A DNA stretch of 13,468 bases from Chloroflexota bacterium (GTDB lineage: Bacteria; Chloroflexota; Anaerolineae; J102): positions 1-13,468 of the forward strand of contig JAADFV010000429.1 in assembly GCA_013152695.1 (NCBI GenBank), in the 5' to 3' direction. The position numbers were made by a program, and so were the translations under genes. Below are positions 7,993 through 13,468 of the stretch, in pieces (the first letter of the stretch is position 1; every line of letters begins with the position of its first letter). The notes beneath the pieces are model-generated. The model did no database searches. It was not told the DNA's origin and was given only the letters and a program-made list of their open reading frames with translations.

Positions 7993-8685
7993 ATGACAAT
8001 AGTTTCTCTTGACAGGCTATACTTTCGCTACTCTGCACCACTTCAACTTTGGATAAGACGTCGCTTCGCGCAGCCGTGGGTACTGGCAGATACTAACCTG
8101 GAAGTGTTTCCGGGTGAGATTGTCGCCATCACAGGGAGCAATGGTGCCGGAAAAAGTACGTTGTTACGTTTACTGGCACTTTTGCTTTATCCTACTCGTG
8201 GCGATCTCTACTTTTGGGGTGTTAATAGTCGCTTTCTGTCGTCCTCACTGCGTCGCCAAATTGCCTGGCTCGGGAGCGGTGAACGAACCTTCTTTTGGCG
8301 ATTAACCGGTCGCCAAAATCTATATTTTTTTGCAGCACTTCGGGGGATTAATACCGAGACTGTCGATCATCGTCTGGCTGAGCTGGCAGATACCTTAGAG
8401 CTCAACCCGCTCTTGAATCAACGTGTGGATCGCTACTCTCGAGGACAGAAACAGCGCCTGGCCTGGGCACGCCTTTTGCTCTCTCAACCCGCACTCCTCC
8501 TTCTAGATGAGCCCTTTCTCGGTCTTGATGATCTTGGGCAGCGGCAGGTTTGGCAGCTTCTGACAGATTGGTGGCCCCCGCACTCTCCTCCCACCCTACT
8601 CATTGCCACCCCCAAAGCTGATTCGACCATACCCTGGAGCCAGGTAATCAACCTTGACGCTCCCTCTAGCCTTAGTCCTCTCTGA
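7993..8685 (+). CDS. ABC exporter ATP-binding subunit (ABC-2 type partner)
   Basis: ATPase of a two-component ABC-2 type exporter, 230 residues. Walker A is GSNGAGKST (48-56), the signature is the variant YSRGQ (148-152), and Walker B is LLLLDEP (168-174). The segment 'GERTFFWRLTGRQNLYFFAAL' (split 96-116) replaces the usual Q-loop region; I recognise this form from exporters of the polysaccharide/drug ABC-2 group. The residue at the switch-histidine position is Pro207 (LLIATPKAD), a deviation that should weaken or change hydrolysis. There is no Shine-Dalgarno before ATG 7993. The permease gene starts 42 bases later. Substrate is unknown; the peptide gene in the same run makes a peptide cargo plausible, by inference only. 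Confidence 0.88.
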   Translation: MTIVSLDRLYFRYSAPLQLWIRRRFAQPWVLADTNLEVFPGEIVAITGSNGAGKSTLLRLLALLLYPTRGDLYFWGVNSRFLSSSLRRQIAWLGSGERTFFWRLTGRQNLYFFAALRGINTETVDHRLAELADTLELNPLLNQRVDRYSRGQKQRLAWARLLLSQPALLLLDEPFLGLDDLGQRQVWQLLTDWWPPHSPPTLLIATPKADSTIPWSQVINLDAPSSLSPL

Positions 8686-8727
8686 GAGGTACTTCTTTGC
8701 CATTTCTAGCCCGCTTCTGCATTCCTC

Positions 8728-9558
8728 ATGTTTTCTCTTACCCGCCAACTTCATCTTGCCTACGCTTTTTGGCTGCGGGATTGGTACGAACAAAAAAGCT
8801 ATCATTTTGCCTTTATTTTTCGTATTTTTTCCATTCTTCTCACCCTATTTCTATTTTATGAAATAAGTCGGCTGGTTATACCGCGCTCCTCTCGTGTCCA
8901 GCCGGCCTACACGGGTGATTATTTCAGCTATATCCTTATTGGTTTGGCCATGCAAGATGTGGCCAATGTTGGTATCCTATCAGTAGCTAATAAGTTACGT
9001 ATTTGGCAGACTACCGGCATTCTCGAAACAATCCTCGCCGAACCATTTCCTGTCCTCTTCTTTCTTGTCTACACACCCTTATGGGATTTGACATTCGCCT
9101 TTTTTCGCCTTATGATTTATGTGTTTGTGGGCATTCTTTGGCATCACGTCACCCTGTCCCATCCTTGGCAGCAGTGTTTATGTGCGTCACTATTGCTCGG
9201 TATCTCATACCTGGCATTTTTGGGATTAGGTTGGCTGGCAGCAGCCTTCATTCTTTGGTTTAAACGCGGCAATCCGATTCTCTGGTTGTTTAATGGTCTT
9301 GCCTCTCTGGTTTCTGGCGTCTACTTTTCCCCCGACATTTTACCCTTTTTCTTCCAGATTGCTGCTAAAATCTTTCCTCTAACTTATACTCTCCATGGCT
9401 TACGTTTGCTCCTTTTAGAGGATGCTACATTACCCCATGTCTGGTCTGATGTTCTGGTGTTAGCGGGCATGGCTGCCATATTCCTTGGCATCGGTCTGTG
9501 CGCTTTTCAGAGAACATTGGTCTGGACCCAAAAGGCCGGAAATTTGGCCAACTACTAA
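8728..9558 (+). CDS. ABC-2 type exporter permease
   Basis: 276-residue integral membrane protein, normal for ABC-2 permeases. Hydrophobic helices lie at about 28-46, 66-88, 108-137 (probably two), 150-178 and 184-200, and 240-261. The family signature lies near the last cytoplasmic/outer boundary: 'LASLVSGVYFSPDILP' (191-206), followed by 'IFPLTYTLHGLRLLLLE' (215-231). It matches the 'sGvyf-P...LP...PlTy.ld.lR' pattern of DrrB/NodJ-like permeases. It pairs with the ATPase immediately upstream, and nine bases separate its stop from the nucleotidyltransferase gene, so all belong to one transcript. The ATG at 8728 has no clear ribosome-binding site. Confidence 0.85.
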   Translation: MFSLTRQLHLAYAFWLRDWYEQKSYHFAFIFRIFSILLTLFLFYEISRLVIPRSSRVQPAYTGDYFSYILIGLAMQDVANVGILSVANKLRIWQTTGILETILAEPFPVLFFLVYTPLWDLTFAFFRLMIYVFVGILWHHVTLSHPWQQCLCASLLLGISYLAFLGLGWLAAAFILWFKRGNPILWLFNGLASLVSGVYFSPDILPFFFQIAAKIFPLTYTLHGLRLLLLEDATLPHVWSDVLVLAGMAAIFLGIGLCAFQRTLVWTQKAGNLANY

Positions 9559-9567
9559 CCGCTGATC

Positions 9568-10728
9568 ATGACGTTGGGAATGGCGCAATTGCGCTCGTGG
9601 TTGCAGTTTCTTTTTTTGCAAACGGACGTAGCCCCGCGCGTAGCGCCCTTGGCAATAGACGACTGGCTTTCCTGGCTCGAATTTCATCAATTAGCCCCCT
9701 TAGCCTGGGCACGTCTTCGTGATACCGAACAACTGAAATATTTACCTTCACCAGCCGTCTCTGCTTTGAGGCGGCTGGTTTATTTTTGCATGGCTGTCAC
9801 GACCACGCGTGAGCCGGCTCTTACAGAGGTACTGAAGGCCTTTCAGGCGACTGGTCTCGAAGTAGTTCTTCTCAAAGGTGCTGCACTCACCTGGGCAGGC
9901 GCATACACGAATACCCTTTGGCGAGAAATGGGAGACTACGACTTGTGGTTACCGGCGGAGCAAATGCCAGTAGCGAGGCAGTGTTTACAAAAGTTGGGCT
10001 ATACTCCCCAGCATAAACCCTACAGGCCTTTGGCTCTACGCCTGGCTGAAAAGTCAGAAATTGAAATGATCCAACCTGGTATTCCCAGCCAGGTGGTTGA
10101 TTTACACTATCATCCCTTTCAGGGTAAATGGCTGGGAGCAGTGTTACCACGTGGGGTGGAAGATGCATTGTGGCAGCGACGCATTCCTGTTATCCGTAGG
10201 GATATTTCTACCTATCGTCTCTCCAACGAAGATAATTTGTTACACCTCGCCATCCATTTTGCGGTAAATCACCAGATGGGGCGCCCTGGACTGCGGGCAT
10301 TATGGGATGTTGCTACCAGCTTGAAGGCCTGGCCCGTCGACTGGGAGGCCGTATTGCAACGCGCTCACCATTGGGAATTACAGACAGCACTTTATCTGGT
10401 GCTGCATTTGGCCGCAACTTGGGTAGCAGCCCCTGTTCCCCACGAAGTTTTGGAAGATTTATGTCCCTCCCCACTGCGACGAGGATGGTTAGAATTCATC
10501 TTGCCCTCAGAAACTATTCTTCAGGGCACCACAATTTCTACTTCTCATCGTCGCTACGTATACCTCTTCGCTCTTTTAGATAAGCCTCAAGTGGGAGTCT
10601 CGCTCGCTCGTCAGGCATTTTTTCCCCCGCGACAATGGTTACAGTTGCGTTATTCTCAAAACGGTACTTCTTTACTGTCTCTTCGTTATCATCATCTCAG
10701 GCAATTCATTCGTACACCTCAGTTTTAA
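9568..10728 (+). CDS. PF14907-like nucleotidyltransferase (PadeN-type)
   Basis: 386-residue protein with the NTP_transf_5 fold signature: 'EVVLLKGAALTW' (98-109), then 'REMGDYDLWLP' (119-129) carrying the metal-binding pair Asp123 and Asp125, and a third acidic site in VVDLHYHPF (176-184, Asp178). Helical C-terminal motifs 'LLHLAIHFAVNH' (224-235) and 'LRALWDVAT' (242-250) are also usual. Such proteins accompany HprK-like kinases and PqqD proteins in lasso-peptide and related clusters (PadeN in paeninodin), where their exact reaction is unproven; nucleotidylation or a further modification of the phosphorylated peptide has been suggested. ATG 9568 gives the longest protein; ATG 9580 (residue 5) is an alternative. 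Neither has a well-spaced ribosome-binding site. The peptide gene starts ten bases after its stop. Confidence 0.85.
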   Translation: MTLGMAQLRSWLQFLFLQTDVAPRVAPLAIDDWLSWLEFHQLAPLAWARLRDTEQLKYLPSPAVSALRRLVYFCMAVTTTREPALTEVLKAFQATGLEVVLLKGAALTWAGAYTNTLWREMGDYDLWLPAEQMPVARQCLQKLGYTPQHKPYRPLALRLAEKSEIEMIQPGIPSQVVDLHYHPFQGKWLGAVLPRGVEDALWQRRIPVIRRDISTYRLSNEDNLLHLAIHFAVNHQMGRPGLRALWDVATSLKAWPVDWEAVLQRAHHWELQTALYLVLHLAATWVAAPVPHEVLEDLCPSPLRRGWLEFILPSETILQGTTISTSHRRYVYLFALLDKPQVGVSLARQAFFPPRQWLQLRYSQNGTSLLSLRYHHLRQFIRTPQF

Positions 10729-10732
10729 GGGA
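10727..10732 (+). promoter_or_regulatory. ribosome-binding site of the 65-residue peptide gene
   Basis: AAGGGA six bases before the ATG at 10739, overlapping the stop of the nucleotidyltransferase gene. Most neighbouring genes in this run lack a recognisable Shine-Dalgarno, so its presence here is good support that the short gene is translated. Confidence 0.65.
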
Positions 10733-10738
10733 TGTTTT

Positions 10739-10936
10739 ATGAAACACACACTACTATTTGACATAAATCTTGATCCATCTTCTTCAATTCCTTCCAATTC
10801 ATCCCCAATTCCAATACCCTCTTATCAACCCCCGAGCATCATCTATCGGGGAAAGCTAGAGACGCGCGCCGGCTCTCCAACCGGTCAACCTCACGACTTC
10901 ATTCTAGACCCCAGCAGCCCCCTTTCTCAGCCATAA
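10739..10936 (+). CDS. candidate RiPP (lasso-like) precursor peptide, 65 residues
   Basis: A short gene with its own ribosome-binding site, ten bases after the nucleotidyltransferase. Its TAA stop shares a base with the next ATG (TAATG). The N-terminal 28 residues are low in charge and rich in Ser/Pro/Ile. Then comes Y29-Q-P-P32-S-I34-I-Y-R-G38, which has the exact spacing of the lasso leader recognition motif Y-x-x-P-x-L/I-x-x-x-G. It is followed by 'KLETRAGSP' and a C-terminal stretch with few charges ending in 'DPSSPLSQP'. If cleavage fell before Gly45, the core would have Gly1 and Asp9 (Asp53), the ring size used by many lasso peptides. Against this, the residue two before that site is Arg, not the usual Thr. 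The Ser residues near the C-terminus are possible phosphorylation targets for the kinase encoded two genes downstream. Precursor status is inference from motif and context; no homologue search was possible. Confidence 0.6.
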   Translation: MKHTLLFDINLDPSSSIPSNSSPIPIPSYQPPSIIYRGKLETRAGSPTGQPHDFILDPSSPLSQP

Positions 10937-11415
10937 TGAACCTGCACCAAAGAAAAAACGTTCAGTGGCTGTTTGTCGCCTTAATTCTTACTATTACTTT
11001 TTTGGTTTGGCTCTTTTTTCTCACACCTGCCATTGTCATCCGCTGGCAGACTGAGACCGAGGCAGACACTGTCGCTTTTAACATTCTTCGTGCCGAGGTG
11101 GGTAGCAACGATTTTCAGCCTATCAATTCGCAGCCTATTCCTGCCCACGGAAGCATTATTCAGGGTGCTACCTATGCTTTTACCGATAAGTCGGTTCATC
11201 GCGGTCGTACCTACATTTATCGCCTCCAAGAAATCACGGTGTATGGTGAGCAGATAACTTACGATAATGATACTGAAGCCCATGCCCAACGCTCGCCAGC
11301 AGAGATTATCGCTGCGGCGACATTCCTTCTGCTTGTCTGGGGAAGATGGCTACTCCTCGTGTACCATCAACCTTACAGCTACAGTCAATATTCGTCTCCT
11401 CGTTTGCCGGAATGA
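10936..11415 (+). CDS. two-helix membrane protein with fibronectin-III-like domain
   Basis: 159 residues. A first membrane helix lies at about 12-33, a second at about 123-141, followed by a Tyr/Ser-rich tail. Between them, outside or inside the membrane by unknown orientation, sits one domain of about 80 residues: 'VIRWQTETEADTVAFNILRA', 'IPAHGSIIQGATYAFTDKSV', 'GRTYIYRLQEITVYGE'. This is the Ig/fibronectin-III-like pattern (W-x-T-x-T-E...FNI-x-R...G-x-x-Y...D...G-x-x-Y-x-Y-R-L) that usually occurs as repeats in large secreted proteins; here it is single and membrane-bound. Its ATG overlaps the peptide gene's stop by one base, so the two are translationally coupled. Six bases separate it from the kinase-like gene. 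No known role; it might hold or present the peptide or scaffold the enzymes at the membrane (inference). Confidence 0.75.
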   Translation: MNLHQRKNVQWLFVALILTITFLVWLFFLTPAIVIRWQTETEADTVAFNILRAEVGSNDFQPINSQPIPAHGSIIQGATYAFTDKSVHRGRTYIYRLQEITVYGEQITYDNDTEAHAQRSPAEIIAAATFLLLVWGRWLLLVYHQPYSYSQYSSPRLPE

Positions 11416-11421
11416 TTGTAA

Positions 11422-12132
11422 ATGTCTCCCAGTCTAGCATCTTCTCTCCTTGGCAACTGGGAGATTACCGTTACAAGCGATAGTGATCTTCCCGTTCCCA
11501 CCCACCCGTTTTATGAAGCGAAGCCAAAATTTCGCGGTACATCCTGTCTTCTTGAGACTCCCGGCTTTTTAGGAGAAATCGATCCCCATCGACAAAGCGC
11601 CCACCTACTCGCTCATCCCTCCGCCACCCCAGCCGATTTGTGCTACTTCCAGCGCGTAGTAGCAGCTCTGGCTCTTTTCATGATGGGCAGCTTGATGGTT
11701 CATGCCGCTGCTGTACTCAGTGAACGCGGCACTCTGTTGTTCGTAGGAAATTCTGGTGCCGGCAAAAGTACTATTGCCCGACATGCCGGCAGGCGTCATG
11801 TCCTGCATGATGATATAGTAGCCCTGCAGCCACAAAAAGTCGGTGTTCTTGTCAGTCCTTTGCCGGATGAAAGGCACCAATCTCTACCTGTCTATCCTCT
11901 CAGCGGACTTTTACTGCTCGCCCATTCTTCCCGCCCCTTCCTCCAACCTATTCCTCCTGCCATCGCCCTCGCCGAACTCGTTGCTAACAGTCCTGTAATT
12001 AATGCCGCTCCTCAATATTTACCAGCGCTATTTTCATTTTGGTGTTCATTGCTGGCTGTCACCCCCTTTTACCGCTTGCATTTCTGTCCCGATGCTTCAT
12101 TTTGGGAGGTACTTGATGCTCAATTTAGATGA
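11422..12132 (+). CDS. HPr kinase/phosphorylase-like protein (PadeK-type)
   Basis: 236-residue protein resembling the C-terminal P-loop domain of HprK. It has 'VHAAAV' (93-98), then Walker A GNSGAGKST (109-117), then the catalytic acidic pair in LHDDIVAL (128-135; Asp130, Asp131). It ends with 'FYRLHFCPDASFWEVLD' (216-232), a C-terminal pattern of the stand-alone HprK-like proteins. It lacks the N-terminal domain of true HprK and no HPr gene is near. In lasso-peptide clusters such as paeninodin, this family (PadeK/ThcoK) phosphorylates the C-terminal Ser of the precursor. The same chemistry on the 65-residue peptide is a reasonable inference, but this peptide ends in Pro, not Ser. The gene overlaps the PqqD-like gene by 17 bases. 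Confidence 0.85.
   Translation: MSPSLASSLLGNWEITVTSDSDLPVPTHPFYEAKPKFRGTSCLLETPGFLGEIDPHRQSAHLLAHPSATPADLCYFQRVVAALALFMMGSLMVHAAAVLSERGTLLFVGNSGAGKSTIARHAGRRHVLHDDIVALQPQKVGVLVSPLPDERHQSLPVYPLSGLLLLAHSSRPFLQPIPPAIALAELVANSPVINAAPQYLPALFSFWCSLLAVTPFYRLHFCPDASFWEVLDAQFR
12104..12109 (+). promoter_or_regulatory. ribosome-binding site fixing the start of the PqqD-like gene
   Basis: GGGAGG six bases before ATG 12116, inside the end of the kinase-like gene. It decides against the upstream in-frame starts, which would add 38 unrelated residues read out of the kinase gene's frame. Confidence 0.8.
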
Positions 12133-12391
12133 TTTTCTTGTTTTGCAACCTGATGTCATTTTTCAGGAGATGGGCGGAGAGGCCGTGGTTGTTATGCCGA
12201 CACAGGCCTCTTTCATCGTCCTCAATGCCAGCGGTGCCTATCTCCTTCCCCGCTTGCGACATCCCACCAGCTTACGTCAACTCGCAGACGACCTCTGTAC
12301 TTACTACGACATCCCAACCCCCCAGGCGCAAAGCGATGTTCTTGTTTGGGCCGAGCAAATGGTTGATGTGGGGGTGTGCAGCAAGGAATGA
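12116..12391 (+). CDS. stand-alone PqqD-like peptide-recognition protein
   Basis: 91 residues, the size of a free PqqD domain. The pattern is clear: 'LQPDVIFQEMGGEAVVVMP' (10-28), 'FIVLNASGAYLLPRL' (33-47), 'SLRQLADDLCTYYDIP' (52-67), then a closing helix 'AQSDVLVWAEQMVDVGV' (71-87). PqqD-type proteins (the RRE fold; B1 proteins in lasso clusters) bind the leader of a precursor peptide and hand it to the modifying enzyme or protease. The Y-x-x-P-x-I leader motif in the nearby 65-residue peptide is the type of element such proteins recognise. It overlaps the kinase-like gene by 17 bases. A B2-type transglutaminase-like protease, its usual partner, is not in the window. Confidence 0.88.
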   Translation: MLNLDDFLVLQPDVIFQEMGGEAVVVMPTQASFIVLNASGAYLLPRLRHPTSLRQLADDLCTYYDIPTPQAQSDVLVWAEQMVDVGVCSKE

Positions 12392-12456
12392 GTAGTATCT
12401 ATTTGTGTGACCAGCTTTCTCTCTCGCTTACTGTTTAATTCTTCATTCCAAGATTC

Positions 12457-12463
12457 GGAGGGG
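12457..12463 (+). promoter_or_regulatory. ribosome-binding site of the lamin-tail protein gene
   Basis: GGAGGGG seven bases before ATG 12471. It supports the start, which leads directly into a good signal peptide. The 79 bases before this gene are pyrimidine-rich; I see no convincing promoter or terminator in them. Confidence 0.75.
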
Positions 12464-12470
12464 ATTCGAC

Positions 12471-13289
12471 ATGATACCAACTTCTCGATGGTTTCTCTTT
12501 GCCATTCTTTTGTTCCTCTTGGCTTCTATTTGGGGACATCCTTTATTTGCGGCAGATAGCGATATTGTAATTAGCGAAGTGATATATAATTCTACTTGCC
12601 ATGGTACGACAGATGACAGCATTTGTGCCGGATCTAGCAAGACCGAAACACATTTCGAGTGGGTGGAAATCTATAACAAAGGGGTAGCTTCGGTCAATAT
12701 CAACGGATGGCAGCTTTGTGATAATAATGGCTGCGATACTTTACCAGACATAAATATCGCAGCGGGTGAGTATTGGCTTGTTGCTTATAATGGAACAGCA
12801 TTACAAACTGAATTCGATCAGTACACACCCGCCTATACTGTGATTTCGAGTTACACCATCTTTCTAAGCAGTCCTCTGGGGGGCAGTTATGGTCTATCTA
12901 ACGATTCGGATTATGTTTATATACTTAATGCCGCTGGAACTGCTGTAGATTGCGTCTCTTGGGCATCTACAGCAGGAACAGACTGTAACGACCTGACATA
13001 TGTGGCCGGAGGGGACGGTATTGACACCGACTTAGATGGAGCCCAAAACGGTCAGTCTATCACCAACATCCAGGGAGCGTGGTATGAACATGGTCCAACA
13101 GACACGGTCGAACAAGCTTCACCCTATGCCTCAAATTCTGCTGCTGGTGGCTCTCCTAACGCCGTCATCCTTACCAGAATGAGTGCGACCGTTCAGAGTA
13201 GCCGTATATTTGTGGTGACAGCATTCACTTTGAGTTTTGTGCTTATCGGTTTTAGTGCTGTACGCCGCCACATTTTCCTTTCTCGCTAG
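12471..13289 (+). CDS. secreted lamin-tail-domain protein with C-terminal membrane anchor
   Basis: 272 residues. The Sec signal peptide has Arg6, a hydrophobic core at 7-22, and probable cleavage after Ala27 or Ala28 ('PLFAADSD'). The mature protein opens with a lamin-tail (LTD) domain: 'DIVISEVIYN' (30-39), 'FEWVEIYNKGVASVNINGW' (62-80), 'ININAAGEYW'-type segment near 'DINIAAGEYWLVAYNG' (103-118), then 'YVYILNAAGTAVDCVSW'. It holds several Cys residues that could form disulfides outside the cell. A short linker leads to a membrane helix at about 247-263, followed by basic residues (RRH...SR), which gives a stop-transfer C-terminus. I see no LPXTG or clear PEP-CTERM motif before it. It lies 79 bases after the PqqD-like gene on the same strand, so operon membership is likely but not certain. 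A surface adhesion or binding role is a family-level guess. Confidence 0.82.
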   Translation: MIPTSRWFLFAILLFLLASIWGHPLFAADSDIVISEVIYNSTCHGTTDDSICAGSSKTETHFEWVEIYNKGVASVNINGWQLCDNNGCDTLPDINIAAGEYWLVAYNGTALQTEFDQYTPAYTVISSYTIFLSSPLGGSYGLSNDSDYVYILNAAGTAVDCVSWASTAGTDCNDLTYVAGGDGIDTDLDGAQNGQSITNIQGAWYEHGPTDTVEQASPYASNSAAGGSPNAVILTRMSATVQSSRIFVVTAFTLSFVLIGFSAVRRHIFLSR

Positions 13290-13468
13290 CCTACTCCCTA
13301 AAACAGCCTGTCCCTAGAAGGAAATATCTCATCACCTAAAACCTCCGACCCCCGACGCCCCCTACAGATCACACACCAAGTTCTCGTGATCCGAAACCTG
13401 CTCCACAGTGTTTTTTACCCCTCACCGCTCATGGCTTGTAAGTCCTTTTTACCACTTCAGACTCTCTA
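13290..13468 (+). other. non-coding end of window
   Basis: From the lamin-tail stop to the window end I see no open frame of useful length, no stem with a T-tract and no repeat. A run of six T at 13411-13416 has no stem before it. A downstream gene may begin just outside. Confidence 0.5.

Noticed and set aside
12002..12115. Upstream extension of the PqqD-like frame
   Set aside because: It lies inside the kinase-like gene in another frame, and GGGAGG at 12104-12109 points to ATG 12116.
12432..12440. TTTAAT-like -10 box before the lamin-tail gene
   Set aside because: No -35 element at acceptable spacing, so not called as a promoter.
1..13468. CRISPR arrays, tRNA genes, transposase genes, att sites
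   Set aside because: Looked for repeat-spacer periodicity, cloverleaf-like stretches and transposase motifs; none seen.

Overview
The window reads as ordinary bacterial chromosome, with every gene on the + strand. The most likely source is a Chloroflexota bacterium (Anaerolineae/Caldilineae-like). This is inferred from three things: the Ala/Pro/Glu-rich linker behind the lipobox of the amino-acid binding protein, a fibronectin-like domain of the 'FNILR...IPAHG...GATYAF' type, and a lamin-tail surface protein. No 16S or other marker confirms it. No tRNA, rRNA, insertion sequence or CRISPR array is visible.

Layout. (1) 1-2053: a tightly packed housekeeping operon with the 3' end of a TPR-containing protein, tsaD (tRNA t6A synthesis) and a small cupin with a degenerate metal site. 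Junctions are ATGA or TGATG overlaps. (2) 2054-6780: a complete general L-amino-acid ABC uptake operon in the order aapJ-aapQ-aapM-aapP. It has promoter-like sequences and a 13-bp inverted repeat in front of aapJ, a second 13-bp hairpin between aapJ and aapQ, and a third just after aapP. (3) 6875-7921: an M42-family metallo-aminopeptidase. (4) 7993-13289: a run of eight co-directional genes. They encode an ABC-2 exporter (ATPase and permease), a PF14907-like nucleotidyltransferase, a 65-residue peptide, a two-helix membrane protein with a fibronectin-like domain, an HPr-kinase-like protein, a stand-alone PqqD-like protein and a secreted lamin-tail protein with a C-terminal membrane anchor. (5) 13290-13468: no gene seen.

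Region 4 is the interesting part. A PqqD-type peptide-recognition protein, an HprK-like kinase, a PadeN-type nucleotidyltransferase and an exporter around a tiny peptide gene is the accessory set of phosphorylating lasso-peptide clusters such as paeninodin. The 65-residue peptide carries the lasso-leader spacing Y-x-x-P-x-I-x-x-x-G (Y29, P32, I34, G38). It then has an Ala-Gly-Ser stretch and a Gly45 to Asp53 distance of nine residues. No lasso cyclase (asparagine-synthetase-like) or B2 protease lies in the window. The system is therefore either continued beyond the window, completed in trans, or a different peptide-modification system. The FnIII-like membrane protein is translationally coupled to the peptide gene, and the lamin-tail protein closes the run. 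Neither is a standard lasso-cluster component.
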